Source: Hermatobates lingyangjiaoensis (taxonomy: Eukaryota; Arthropoda; Insecta; Hemiptera; Hermatobatidae). Taken from it: 64,000 nucleotides of DNA. Where the stretch lies: positions 1,860,001 to 1,924,000 of the forward strand of contig JAPFBL010000047.1 of assembly GCA_026182355.1 (NCBI GenBank), written 5' to 3'. Position numbers and translations under genes: made by a program. Below, piece after piece: positions 34,566 to 46,399 of this stretch (positions are counted from its first letter, which is position 1; the number at the start of each line of letters is the position of its first letter). The notes beneath the pieces are model-generated. The model was not told the origin of the DNA and did not search any database. It was given only the letters and a program-made list of their open reading frames with translations.

Positions 34566-35122
34566 GAGGGTTTATTGATGAAGGAAACAACAGGTTTGAC
34601 AGGATTATCTTGTTTGTGTGTTTTCACCAAACCGTATAATCAAGGTGGTACTTTGTTTTATAAAGCTGGTTTGGATTTTGTGAAGAAATCTATCTTGTTT
34701 TGTTTGAACAGTCTTCGAGTAGGTTCATTGTTCTTCTTAATAGACATAGTAGCATCATTGGGCTATTGAATTTATGCCACTGTCGTCAAGTAAAGCTTTC
34801 AATGTTTGGTTGTATTCCAGCTTATTAATAATAACAGCGGCATTTGTTTAATTAGTTTTTACTACAAGCATATCATTATTTAAGTTTAAGAAATGTTTGG
34901 CAAGGGCATATAATTTTATAAAGGAGTTACTTATACTAGTGTAATGTAGACTACGCTGGAACATTGTCATTATATTCACACACTCAGCTCTGACAGTGTC
35001 TTTTGTAGTAATAGGTATGTCTTCACAATTAGCAATCACATTACCAACATATGACAGAATCCGTATAGTTGTCTCCACAAGTAGCAATCACATTACCCAC
35101 ATATGACAAAATTCGTACAGTT
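34566..35122 (-). pseudogene. PLE reverse transcriptase fragment, RT entry motifs
   Basis: Minus-strand reading, with frameshifts, goes through AKHFLNLNNDMLVVKTN, NAAVIINKLEYNQTLKALL, and then LYGLVKTHKQDNPVKP and VVSFINKPS. This matches the order of a PLE RT: conserved kxDK-n-aVI---eY block, then YG-pK-HK and the P-kPVVS-in-p motif. The catalytic box is not reached (the element is cut at about 34566). A 52-bp tandem duplication inside the frame (35019-35070, 35071-35122) extends it. The 5' part adds a hydrophilic helix region. Confidence 0.7.
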
Positions 35123-35274
35123 GTTTATATTAAAGGTTATACATAACATAGCTTTTCAATAAGAAATTTATTTAAGCTATATTAATTGAAAATAAATAAA
35201 TATTTTTCAATTATTTGTCAAAAAAATCTTAATTTGAGTTCCATATAAAAGAAATCAAATACACATTGCTTATA

Positions 35275-36044
35275 CAGGGTGTCCACAAAGTCTCTTTACA
35301 ATTTGCAAAAATTTATTACAAAAGAGTTTATGAGATATCTTAACCAGATTTGTTTTATTTTAATAAGTCTTTATTATAGTTTTATAATATGAAATTTTTG
35401 TGTTTCAGATAATCTACCGATGGAAGAAAACTGACTCGTTGAATCCCTTTAAAATGACTACTCCTTAAGAAAAAGGGCGAAGTGTATCATGGTTCACTGA
35501 AACAAAGTCGTATGTACAGACTCAACGATACTACAGAGCTAAGTATGAAAATGCTGGGACGGTTTCCTTCAACAAACTCTCTTCGTGCTTGTCATTTAGC
35601 TCAAGAGCCGGTAACAGTTACACTTTGTAAGCGTACAAGCGTAAATTCTTATGGAGGGACTTACGCACTGGCAGCAAAGAAATGGTGTTCCTTTATCCAA
35701 TACTATCCCTGTCACCATAAATTTCTTGCGCCGTGCTCAAATGGAAACATAGGAAGGTGGATCTCTTTCATACCTAGTTTTATAGTTTCGTTGAGTCTGA
35801 AAATCCGACTTTTTTTCAAGAAACAACGATACGAATTGCGCTTTTGTTTCAGGAGATGCCATTTTATAGGAGTTCGTTGAATCGGTTTTCTTCCATCGAC
35901 AGACTATCTGAAACACAAAAGGTTTATAGGAAAAAAAACATTTAATAAACCCTTATTAGAATAAAACAAATGCTGTTAAGATATCTCACAAAGTTCTTTT
36001 GTAATACATCTTTCATATTGTAAACAGACTTTGTGGACACCCTG
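35275..36044. mobile_element. Two-headed TA-flanked DNA transposon (Tc1/mariner-like)
   Basis: Ends start with CAGGGTGTCCACAAAGTC on both strands and are flanked by TA (35273-35274 and 36045-36046). Inverted similarity continues for more than 250 bp, far beyond ordinary terminal repeats, and includes a coding start on each arm: ATG at 35454 (+) and ATG at 35862 (-). Both frames give a helix-turn-helix-like start (+ arm ETKSYVQTQRYYRAKYENAG after an early stop; - arm EKKSDFQTQRNYKTRYERDP). It is thus two 5' ends of one transposase gene facing each other, with no catalytic domain. Arms differ by perhaps a third. Confidence 0.75.
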
Positions 36045-36060
36045 TATATTTCTAAAATTT

Positions 36061-36241
36061 TTAATTTAATTAGGTATTTCTATTTTGTTGTGCAATAATA
36101 AATAATACAGTTTATGTTAGAATTGAATTTGTTTTCCTAAATGAATTGTAAAAATAACTTTATTTTCATAATATTTATAAACAGTTTTTCGGAATTTCTT
36201 ATCTTCTGGTCATAATGATTTTGAATTCTTTTGTTTTTCTT
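36061..36241. repeat. Direct duplication, copy 2 (partner 33881-34059)
   Basis: Same landmarks as copy 1 with scattered substitutions. It begins 15 bp after the two-headed transposon. Confidence 0.85.
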
Positions 36242-36761
36242 TCTTAGCTTAGTAATCAAATAAAATATATTTGCGTTTATTTTACTTTCAAGTGTTTTTA
36301 GTTGAACAAGAGAATGAAGAAACGTTTTTTCAGATGTATATTTGTATGATATATAAAAAAAGCATGTATACTGATAAGTGAATCAATCACAATCTGTACT
36401 ACCTCCAGGAATGAAAGACTAATAAATATCTCCCATTTAGACGTTTATATTATGTCTAAATGGGACATTATATAATATATACCCAAGAAATATGATATTA
36501 CGTTTACTTATAACAACGTTGAGTGTAGGCCACCCCAGATTTTTTTTTTACAGATATATATATATTTATCTTTTCAAAAAGGTTTTTAAAAAGGTTCATT
36601 GAACTAGTTAACTGAAAAAAGAATTCTGTTTTGGTTTTGTTACATAAGCATTTGGCACTCTTTACTATAAGAAATCATTGCCATTGTTGATTCATTGAAA
36701 TTAAAAATAGAATTGTTTTGCCGACTTTAGTAATGCCCTGTTGTAAAATAAGTTTTTACTT

Positions 36762-36993
36762 GATGTTATCCGATGTGAATGAAAGGAGAGACATGGGTCA
36801 GGGAATGTTGAGACGGTCTTTTGCCATCCGTCATTAAATTGCAGCCAATAAACGTGCATTTGACATTGATTTAGCCAGTTAGGACGACAGCCAGCTGTTT
36901 TGCTCAACAGGCCAGAGTTTCTGCGCCAATTGCTTCCTAAATATTCATGTGCACAAACTTCATTAATAGCAGGTTTATATTCATATTCAACCA
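36762..36993 (-). CDS. Weak candidate coding exon
   Basis: A minus frame with near-balanced composition encodes VEYEYKPAINEVCAHEYLG, then WRRNSGLLSKTAGCRPNW, CQMHVYWLQFNDGWQ and FPDPCLSFH. It follows a possible acceptor (GGTTTAGTTAG, 36994-36995) and is followed by a GTAAAA that could be a donor. Cys- and Trp-rich content is unusual for random AT-rich DNA. No family recognised; an unrelated transposon scrap is equally possible. Confidence 0.22.
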
Positions 36994-37019
36994 CTAACTA
37001 AACCATTAAACTATTAAAG

Positions 37020-38857
37020 TAATTAGTTAACATCAGAACTGCTATCAAAATATTTACCTCATACGTTTAAATGCTGTAATAATTTCCATTAAGGAAAAAA
37101 TGTTGTTAAAATTAATATTTAAAAGTCCAAAAATATTATTTGTTATTTTTTAAAATTTTAAAAATTCTTTTGTTCAATATTGCGTTTTTTCAGACTGAAA
37201 ACTGAATTCAGAATGATGAAGCCTTCAGAAAACAGTGGTAGGTGACTAGCCAAATATATTACATTGTGCTTTTAACTAACACAAAAACTAACAACCACTA
37301 ATATTATAACTAACACCTTAAAGTATAATAATAAAATATTCAAATTTATAACTAAATCAATTAACCAAACTAATATTTTTTATTGTGCTTGAAATTTCTG
37401 AATTATTTTGGAATTATATGTTGGTATTTAGTAAAATAAGTAAATATAGAAACTGGTAGAAATGAGTTGGTATTTGCTTTAATTATAACAATTAACCTAT
37501 AATTATAGTGTTTGTTTAGGAAAATAACCAATTTTATCATAAACTGCTTTCCTTAACAAGGTTTGGGTGATGCAAAATAAACAACTGTAGTGGAGTGAAA
37601 AATATGCTGTTGAAATGAAATATGAATATAAATATATTATATGAAAAGAGTAGTGAATCCTTTTTATTATTTTAAAAGAAAAAATATTTCTATACATTTT
37701 TGGGATATTGCTAATCAGATGTTAGAAGTGAATCTTTTAAATAAGTCATTGTGTTAAATTATTTATTATGAAATATTTTTGAAAATGGTGAATCAAATAT
37801 GTACAACATTCAAACAGTCGATTCTAAGTATTCATATTTATTAGTTATCATTAATGTAGATATTGAATCAACTAGACGAGAAGTTCAGTTTTTTAGATCG
37901 TTCATGAACTAATATGGAATTGAAAAGGAGAAGAGGAATAATTTTTTAGTGGTTTGACAAATATTTAATGTAGTTAGTGGAAATAAAATGAGTTAGATAA
38001 AATTTAAAACTCCGAGTGTTGTAGAATGTTTAATATGTATGTAGTACATATCACAAAATTCCAATGTGTTTCGTCTGTGCGGGACATCCACTGCAGCTTA
38101 ACCTAGTTGAAATTAAATCAAACATTACAGTAATTGATTGTTTTTTTTTATTTCATTTTACCACTAAATTATACACGCAGTCATTTTTAATTATGTTGTA
38201 AAATCATTGGTTTACTTCACAATTGTCAGGGGCTATCCATCTGACATATGCTACTCGTTTCCTATCAATGAGTGTTATGACTAACTCTGCAGTTATTTAT
38301 GAACTGACAGCCTTCCTTTGAATAAATATATAATATTATTAATTTGTTTGACAGTTTATTTATCATTTTCTTATTTATATTTCTATATTTCTTTATTGCT
38401 GATTATCTAAGCTATATTTCAAGTAAACCGGGAATTCGTTAAAACATCAAATAAATACTAATTCAGTTCATACCATTATATGAAAGACTATTTATGATTG
38501 CATGGCCATTAAACGATGTAACGAAACAATAATTATAACATTACTTCTAATCTACTAATGTGATTAGCCAATCATTATTACTGGCTGGAAATAAATGAGC
38601 CAAATATTCTTCCGTATAGCAGCACTAAAGGTGAACATCTGTAATTGTGGAATAACATGCTGACTTTAAATTAACTTACATTTTTTTTAATTTCACCGAC
38701 GGAAATAAGTATATACGAACGAAACATTTTCAGATCTTCAACCGAAATAAAAATATGATAAAACACTAAGAACTAAAAGTGGTTGTCTGAATATAAACAA
38801 AAGACAAATACATCTATTATGAATTAAGAGTTGCTATTTTTTATAGATTTTGACTTG
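37020..38857. other. AT-rich interval without supported feature
   Basis: No frame, repeat or mobile end above background. Confidence 0.5.
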
Positions 38858-39161
38858 GTTATGTTAGGCTAGGTTGCAGTGGCTGTCCCAAAAGGGATTG
38901 GGACAAATGGGGGTATCCAATTCTACATTGGGTGTCCTAAATTTTGCTTAACTAAACTGTATTTAGATTTAAAGTAGGAATGTTACACAAGTGCCTAACA
39001 TAGTACAGGTTTGCGACAGACAGGTTAGTCTCTTTTCGAGAGGACAACATGCTCAGATTTTTCCTTACCTCCCGAGTGAAAGAATCGAAGGCCAGAGTGA
39101 GTATTGAACCCCAGATCAACTAGTCCATAGGTGAGCACTCAAACCAGTGGGCTGACCCTCT
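38858..39161 (-). repeat. tRNA-derived SINE, near full length
   Basis: On the minus strand: head GAGGGTCAGCCCACTGG, B-box-like CTGGGGTTCAATAC (39100-39113), CTCACTCTGGCCTTCGATT, CCTCTCGAAAAGAGAC, a body with TAAGCAAAATTTAGGACACCC and a tail CAACCTAGCCTAAC. It aligns through its full length with 53616-53940. Tail bases again resemble CCTAA units. Confidence 0.8.
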
Positions 39162-39719
39162 TTTATATCCTACCTCACACTCTTCATTGTCTTTTTTTTT
39201 CTCTGCTGCAAATAAATAGTTATAAAAAAGAATGCACGACCATTGGAAAACAAAAGATACATCTTGATAAAGTGTATGTGATTTATATGTGATGTGTATG
39301 TGATGTGAAGTTCTTTGTGTAGATATAGTTTTATCACTTTTTGGGTCATTACGAGTTTTGGATAAAGTGTATAATTTTTGAGTTTGCCTTGGGTATATGT
39401 TTAAGAATTTGTACCCGGAAGGAATCATTAAAATGGAGATCATGGGGATTAGCATGCATGTGTGAAGGAAGGAAGCTGACTGAAAACAGGAGAAGTAGAC
39501 GAAGAAAAGGAGAGTGTAGGAGAGAACTCCTCAATAACAACGTCGAGTTTGTGGGAGCGAGGGAAAAAAGCAGAATGAATGGAGCATTATTCCTACGATC
39601 TCTTGTAGGTGGAACAAGAGAACTCTTGATTGTATTAGGACAGCAGCCTCTTTCTATAAATTTTTCTTTTTAAATGCATATATATATGTTGGAGTCATTA
39701 CCTGTCTTCGGAGCGACTC

Positions 39720-39850
39720 ACATCTATTTCCTGATGACGAGGCCATCGAAATATAGTAGTCAGTTTCTCTTTCATTTCTGTGTGTGCTTCTCGTGAATAT
39801 AGTTTTTATATATTCACAAGGTATGTATATATATATATATATATATAATT
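39720..39850 (+). mobile_element. PLE family E hammerhead and TA tract
   Basis: CTGATGA (39731-39737), C, a short GA/TC stem II, GAAA (39748-39751) and TATAGTAGTCAG; the family ends near GTGTGTGCTTCTCG. Stem II is only two pairs, so activity is doubtful. A GTGAATATAG...ATTCACAAGG segment recurs at 39878-39905 around the TA tracts at 39828-39849 and 39903-39931. Confidence 0.55.
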
Positions 39851-39900
39851 AAAGCGATTTAATATAGTTTTTATGAATATAGGTTTTAAATATTCACAAG

Positions 39901-39934
<34 letters not shown>

Positions 39935-40130
39935 GTTTGATTAAATAATACGCCATATTTACGGTTAACTAGTTTCCTCCTGTATTTTTCAAGGGACCGG
40001 AATAATCTTCTTGCGTCTTCATCCAAATTGTACAGAACATTTCCAGTGGTTCCATTATCTTCAAATCTTCCATTTCCACTAATTTCACTACTTTCACATT
40101 GTCACTACTAGTACTATAATGTAGTAGTAG
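39935..40130 (-). pseudogene. PLE ORF start fragment
   Basis: Minus frame: SSDNVKSSEISGNGRFEDNG, then TTGNVLYNLDEDARRLFRSL, EKYRRKLVNRKYG and VLFNQT, ending against (TA)n. It is a diverged relative of the palindrome arms at 50878-51269. A (CTA)n array (40147-40193) lies at the 5' side, and the palindrome centre at 51061-51085 is also made of TAG units. Confidence 0.65.
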
Positions 40131-40146
40131 TACATAATAGAGTATA

Positions 40147-40147
40147 A

Positions 40148-40193
<46 letters not shown>
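40147..40193. repeat. (CTA)n microsatellite
   Basis: About 15 CTA units next to a PLE N-terminal fragment. The interval 40194-40946 has no supported coding feature; its pyrimidine-rich right part may be the 3' region of the family C PLE. Confidence 0.95.
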
Positions 40194-40939
40194 ATACTAG
40201 TACCATGAGACTACGACTGCGTTTCATAATGAAGAATGATGTGAGCAGCTGCAAAGGCAATCTAGAACTGAAGTACTTCTCACTTAACAGGCATTCTTTC
40301 AGTGTTGACACCTCCCGGACGGAAAGGAGATAAGGAGAAATAATATAAAGAATAACTAAAAAAAAACAACAATAAATAAAGGAAAAAATTTAATAGCAAA
40401 GTAAATAATAAAAAAAGAGCTAAATAAATAGAAAGTTATTGAGGAATCAAATTTATTTTACAGTAATAAATAAATAATAACAAAGAAGAATTTATGATTC
40501 AATTTAAGCCCAATAGCAGATCTACTTCCCAGGAGAAATTAAGTGCTTTGACTGAAAGTTTTCTTGGGATGAGATCAGAAATCTGCTGACAAACCTGTAC
40601 ACGGAAGCGTTTACCAGAAATGGATCGAACGAATCAACTCTTTATCATTTTTCTTATCCACATTGTTGATGATATATTTTTCATTTCGAGTTTTTCATTT
40701 ATTTATTTTTCTTTATTTATATATATTAATTCTTGTACTTTTCTTTTTTTCTTCTCCACGGTAGTTGTCTACACTGATTGACTGCCTCTCAAATAAGATA
40801 GACTTAAATTCTCGCTTGTCTTCGACGTGGTCAAAATATGGTAGTGAATATTTGTGAACTTTGTATGTGTTTACCCTCACTCTCCTTATATTTATACATA
40901 TCTAATTCCTTTTAAAAGGAAAACGCAATTGAGAATCAT

Positions 40940-41094
40940 TCTCATCCTGAAGATGGCTCTATGGAGTTGAAACATGCTGACTGTTAACTGTATAGGAAGT
41001 TTGTTATATATTTAGATACAACAACGAAATCCTTATTTAGGAAGATAGAGAAACTTATAAAGAAGCAAGTTTCTGCAAACTTTGGTTATGTTTC

Positions 41095-41098
<4 letters not shown>
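40940..41098 (+). mobile_element. PLE family C copy: hammerhead followed by ORF start
   Basis: CTGAAGA (40947-40953), T, stem II GGCTCT/GGAGTT with wobble pairs, GAAA (40969-40972), ACATGC, TGAC; U16.1 has become C. Next comes a + frame with DTTTKSLFRKIEKLIKKQVS and ANFGYVSN (about 41015-41095), related to the ORF start at 32881-32988, then (TA)n. Same order of parts as 32821-33031, so the hammerhead upstream of the ORF start is a repeated arrangement. Confidence 0.7.
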
Positions 41099-41145
<47 letters not shown>

Positions 41146-41361
41146 TTTTTCGTTGGAAATACGATCCAAAACGGACAAATATAGTTCAATATAGACAAAG
41201 AAACGAAGAGAAATCAAAATAACACACTTACAGTCTCTAATTTTCGGTTTAAACCGTCTTCAGGAGACGGTTCAAACCGAAAATTAGAGACCGTAAGTGT
41301 GTTCTTTTGATTTCTCTATGTTTCCTTGTCTATATTGAACTATATATATATATATATATAA
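41099..41361. mobile_element. PLE family B near-perfect palindrome between (TA)n tracts
   Basis: Left arm (41184-41260, minus) and right arm (41265-41349, plus) mirror each other around CCGTCTTCAGGAGACGG. The left arm holds CTGAAGA (41257-41263) and GAAA (41242-41245). The right arm begins inside the ribozyme at AGACGG, so CTGA is missing. (TA)n lies at 41099-41143 and 41341-41361. The few arm differences suggest a single recent event. Confidence 0.8.
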
Positions 41362-41389
41362 AAGGCACAAAATGTTTACTTTGATTTAA

Positions 41390-41690
41390 TATCATATTTA
41401 TGTAGATCTAATCTATCTTCTAATTACTGTTTTGTTTGCCCAATGTAAACTACATCACAATTTTTATGTTGATACCTTCAAATATTTTACTAAGTTACTC
41501 TGATAACCCTTTTATGTGTGTTAGTGACCTATATTGTGTTTGATCAGGGATAGGGTTGTGTTTAGGATTATCAGTCTGTTTTACTGTTCTTTCTTTACTA
41601 CGTGAGTTATAATTGGTTAAACAAAATTGTTCACTATTTATAATAGTGGTAGTTGGTAGCATCCTTCTTGAAAACATGTGTTTAAAAATT
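41390..41690 (-). pseudogene. PLE GIY-YIG endonuclease fragment
   Basis: Minus strand reads a linker (PDQTQYRSLTHIKGLSE), then after a shift CDVVYIGQTKQ, a stop, LEDRLDLHKYDIK. VYIGQT with --L--RL--HK is the core of the PLE GIY-YIG nuclease. At least one frameshift and one stop make it inactive. An inverted pair of probable PLE 3' UTR (41870-41960 minus, 42250-42335 plus; shared GCGATGTGATATT) follows to the right. Confidence 0.65.
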
Positions 41691-41869
41691 TAATACCCAT
41701 CTCATGATTTATCGTTTTTAGAGAATGTCCTCTAAAAACATCAAGGGGTAAGTTGTTTTTTATTTTCTTCTCAATTGCTCAGAAAATAAAAGGTCAATTA
41801 CTCAAAACTTCTTCCTTCATATTTACACAGTATAACCTATTTTAAAACTGATAGGTCCCTAACATAAGC

Positions 41870-42390
41870 TTCCTACTATCAAAGAGAGTAAAGTACAATC
41901 CAATATCACATCGCGGGAAAGACAATGCACAACTGAACTGTGTGTCAATCACAATGCACATTACTTAAGGAGTGCTAAAGAACCATATGTAGCGTACAAA
42001 AATATTCACAATAAACTATGAAACTATTGTACAAAGCACAAAAGAATAGCAAGAGAAAACAATGAAATGATTATTAAAATTAATAGAAATCCCGTATATC
42101 CTAGAGAAAGCCTCAACAATAAATAGTTAAAGTTCAAATTTAAATAGAATTCTGAAGTAGTTCGCAAATGCCAATACCTAGAGTGAAGGCAGCATAGAGC
42201 GAATGGCCTACTACCTGAAATGACCCATTCACCCAACAGATGTCTGAACCTCCAGCTCGGACAGTTTAGTTTGTACATTGACTTTGCCGCGATGTGATAT
42301 TTCATTATATTTTACACTCGATTTTAGTAGTACGCTCAACCTGAAGATGGTTTATCACACCAAAATATATCGAAATATTAATGTAAGATA
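41870..42390. mobile_element. PLE 3' region inverted pair and degenerate hammerhead
   Basis: CAGTTCAGTTGTGCATTG with GCGATGTGATATT (minus, 41870-41960) mirrors CAGTTTAGTTTGTACATTG with GCGATGTGATATT (plus, 42250-42335). The plus arm leads to CTGAAGA (42351-42357), a weak stem II and GAAA (42372-42375) inside the self-complementary AATATT. Positions 42060-42200 may hold endonuclease debris (a MIIKINRNPVYPRESLNNK reading), not certain. Confidence 0.5.
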
Positions 42391-42609
42391 GTAATTAGTT
42401 AATTAGTTGTAACCTATCGGATACAAAATAGTATTAGAATGTGTAAATACGAAGGAAAAAGTATTGATCTATTGAACTTTTTATTCTCTAAGTAACTGAG
42501 GATATTCAAGCATGCAGGACACTCAAGACATTCTCTAAAAAGGTAATTATAGTGGTTGAAATATCTTAATCTTTCTTCTGACTCCTTACTGTAGTTTGGA
42601 CGTCGTGAC

Positions 42610-42985
42610 ATATATATAGCAGTTGGGTTTTGACTCTGACGATGACAGCATGTTACGATTGGAAGATCTCGGTCTTTTTTTCCCATTTCATATTGTGGTT
42701 TGATCATTGATTATTATTTCACGTCTTTATGTGAAATCTTGTTCTATATATATACACATGTTTGTGTGTGTGTGAGATAGAGTGAGATCAAACCACAATA
42801 TGAAATGGGAAAAAAAGGATAAATCTTTCAACGGTAACAAGCGGTCTTTGGCAGAGTCAAAACACAACTGACGAAAACCGCTTGTTATGGTTGAAAGGTC
42901 TTAGTCCTTTTTTTTCTCATTTCATATTGTGGTTTGATCATTGATTGTTGTTTCACGTCTTTATGTGAAATCTTGTTTTATATAT
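42610..42985. mobile_element. PLE family A copies: one plus, then an inverted pair
   Basis: Copy 1 (+, 42618-42750): CTGACGA (42636-42642) but GGAA in place of GAAA. Copy 2 (-, 42785-42866): GAAA present (42826-42829), core CTGCCAA ruined. Copy 3 (+, 42866-42985): CTGACGA (42868-42874), stem II AACCG/TGGTT, GAAA (42893-42896), but the inner stem I GACT is lost. All end in TGTGAAATCTTGTT and TA repeats. Confidence 0.7.
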
Positions 42986-43949
42986 AAATACTAGTTGTAT
43001 ATATTCTTTTTCCCTTATCCTTTAAATTGTTGTCCGGTTTACCCAGTAGTTCAGTAATTTTTTAAAAGTTCTGGTTTATACCCACATTTAGTTTCCTGAT
43101 TCACACAGTTTAAAATGTTGTACTATAATCTTAGAATTTAACCTTAAACTTAAGATAGATTTTCTGTTTAGTTTCTAGATTGTATAAGTCAAACAGTGTA
43201 CTACAGGGGGAAATACTGGTTAGAGAACGCTAATTCCTTACCATATGGTTGCAGCAAATCTGTGAACAATGAGACTAATCCCTTAATAAAGAATTCTTCT
43301 TTCTTTATTTAAATTACCAAAATATTTTATGGAATTGTAATTAATAGTAATTCCACTTTTATGTTCGTGTCTGAGTTTCTTCTATTGAAACATTTTAGAT
43401 ATTTTGAAGCAGGTCTACCGACTAACTGTTTAAATTCAGATCAAGTGGTCCTATTGATCCAGAGAATCGCAGTGGAATGGACATCGCGTGACTGCCTGTT
43501 GAGTATTAGGAAATAACCAGTGACCTTGGAAGAAAGTACTCACATGTATTCACTGCCACTTCTACTTATGCTCTCGACATAAATAAAATAAAAAACAAAG
43601 TTATTTCTCAGTAAGAATATTAAACAGTATTTCATGCTACATCTTTATTTGTATAGATATTTAATATGTTGTATGTGTGTACATATGCTGTATGTATGTA
43701 AGTGTAAAATATGTACAATCTATATATTGTATGTAACATTTTATTCATATAACTAGTCAAAATTTATTTGGATATTTCAATCAAATCTCAACCAGCACTG
43801 TCTGATTATTTTTATGCAAAGCATATTATGTTTGGTTAAATACAGTATCACACCCCTGAACTATGTATCGTGAACTTATTATTATGTTCTAGGATTTTCA
43901 GTTCTAAAAGTAACTTTTGTTATGAATTTGAAAATAAGTCTTTTTATAA
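42986..43949. other. AT-rich interval without supported feature
   Basis: Nothing above background; a few GTATGTATGTA-type simple repeats at 43670-43730. Confidence 0.5.
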
Positions 43950-44055
43950 GTAACATACATTTATCTTGTAGCTTCACTAAGCAATTTATACAATCATACA
44001 AATATCTAGCTTAATGTTTTGACTTATACACAAGTTCATCAGAAGGGTTTTGATA
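43950..44055 (-). mobile_element. Hammerhead-like PLE remnant, inactive
   Basis: Minus strand: CTGATGA (44036-44042), an ACTT/AAGT stem II, then CAAAAC where CGAAAC is expected (G12 lost) and CATTAAGC. The following 90 bp contain a possible ORF-start reading with LQDKCMLLIKRLIFKF. Weak but consistent with the family pattern. Confidence 0.4.
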
Positions 44056-45344
44056 TAATTTTGAAGCTCCTAAATTTATTAGGTGTCTAATATTTTAGTC
44101 TAGGTATCTAATATTTTGTAAATACACCACATTAACACCGCTTGACGGAGCTGAATCAATTCTAAAAGTTAAATAGTTAAGGCTGCTATAAATTACCCTG
44201 TTTTTTGTTGAACTTTTTTTTTTTAAATAATTTTGCATTCCGAACTTAGTTATTATTTTAATAAAATATCGGAATAGTGTGATCGACAAAAAAATTTGCG
44301 AATTTTATATTACTCGCTTCTAAAAAAAAAAAGAAATTTTTCAACAATTACTCGTCAGCTGTTTTTGTTTATTGTATTAAAATAAAGAGCTGAATATAAG
44401 TAATTTATTACAGTTTTATTATAATAAAGTAAATTAATAGAAAAAATAATTATTCAATTCTAGCAAGTAATAAGACATTTCATATTAGAATGAAGAAAAT
44501 TGTATTTCAATATTACTTAATAACAAACAAAAATCACAATGAAAATGATTGATATTCAAAAATGATTAACAAAAATTAATTATATATGCACTCAGATGAT
44601 TTAAAATAAAATGTTTCAAGAAATAGAAAAAGGTATAGAATTCGTAGCAATATTTGGAGTTCATTTTTATGAGTTTTTCAAATATAGTTTCCAATATTTT
44701 ATTAATAGAACAAGCTTATACTTTTTTGTATATTTCTAAACTAATTAACTATGTATGCTAACATATATATATATATCCCGAGTAACAATCATAGTAACAT
44801 ACATATATCCTAAGTAACTACTCATATTAACATACATGCATACTAACTAAGTTTAAACTAATAATTATCCCATTAATTTTTCTCATTTTTACCTGTAATT
44901 TTCAACAATTGTTAGTTAACTGAATTCGTAGTTCAGTAATTCATAGCATTCTACCGTTCTACAGTTAAGTGACACTTGATGTTGATCAGGGTTGTCCAAC
45001 TTACAAAGACTCAAGGGCCAAAATTGAAAATTGAATAGAGTTTACTATTGTATAATAAAGTTGAGAAATTATTATTGTATAATAACTATATAGTTCAAAT
45101 TTCATAGTTTAAATAAGTTATGAGCAAAAGGTAAAGTTATCAATAAAACGAAAAAATCTCTAATGTAATAGTCTGTTTTTCTCTTTCAAAAGTTTTATAT
45201 TTCTACCTATAAAAAAGGTTTTCAATAAATAGCAGAACATTTATAAAATAGCAACGATAGTTTAATTTGAACCAAAAGAACTGACCGAGTCCTGATGAAC
45301 TTTTATTTTGTATATAGATATTGCTGTTTGGTTCTCAACGCCAG

Positions 45345-45400
45345 TACTTTGTACTCTTCTTCCTGATGACGACGAATGTTGAAATATATATATATAAAAT
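45345..45400 (+). mobile_element. PLE family E hammerhead
   Basis: GTACTCTTCTTC, CTGATGA (45363-45369), CGACGAATGTT, GAAA (45381-45384), then TA repeats directly. Stem II is weak (CGAC/TGTT). The 3' half of stem I is absent, so it cannot fold fully. Positions 44056-45344 and 45401-46399 hold nothing else. Confidence 0.5.
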
Positions 45401-46399
45401 ATTTCAAATCATTTATCAATGGATATAAACAATGAAATATATAATCAGTACAAAAATTATGGTTGAACAGCATTGTTCACGAAAGAACGAATAGCCTGAA
45501 TATCACTTATCGAATCTCGATGATTACGACATGTTTCCGAACATTGCTAACAATTTAGCCCTAAATTTTGCAAGTTTGGGAGTTTCCTTTTAGATGGCAA
45601 AGTAGAAAAATCATGACCCCATTTCTTCCTGTTCATTAAGAACATTTTGGCTTGCAAGTCTCGTGAATCAACTGTTAAGTCAAGTGGTCTCTATTATAGT
45701 TCCAAGAGAGATATCATAAAACGATAAAGTATTTTTGAGACTTCAAATATCCTCAAATCTGGTATTTTCTTTATTAATTATTTTTTATATTTGAAAATGC
45801 AGCTTGAGATATTGTTATCATTGATGTCATTGGCTAAAAGAAAACAGATAGAAAGCGTATTAGTTTTTGTTTGTCAAAATGTGTTTCAATACAGTGTTAG
45901 ATTCTAATAAACTCATTGATTATGCCAGCGGATTCTGATTTTTTGAGGTTTTCTTTGGTGACTTTGGTTTAAAATGTTAGGATGATGGGTCAAGATATAA
46001 AAGAGCTAATTGAAATAATTACTCAGGATCGTCTTATTACATTTCAAGTTCAGTGGTATTAAATGACAGATACGTATTAAGTAATAGAAGAATTTCATCT
46101 GCATAGAAAAAAATCATTCTAAGCGCTTTCCTCCATTTAACCATCTCACTTAGTTATATAATAGTAGCTCCCCAAACATGACTGTTTTCTTGTAAAGAGT
46201 CGTTAAGTTTTTTGTGTAAAAGAGTTCTATTTTCACCTATGTTCACGTGAATTATAATCTTAATCACGAGTTTTAAAACCTGATCCTACTTGATGGATAT
46301 TCTACAATAAGCCTCTTGGTAAATAATACAGTGGATTGTTTTTATTATTATTATTATTATTGTTATTATTATATTAGCGGATTGTTGTTATTGTTATAT

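Noticed and set aside
35482..35880. 132-codon protein inside the two-headed transposon
   Set aside because: This frame is out of register with the transposase-like readings on both arms; the helix-turn-helix similarity is in other frames.
42024..42305. Membrane protein on the minus strand
   Set aside because: It is the opposite strand of a PLE 3' region containing mirrored sequence; the hydrophobic run is an artefact.
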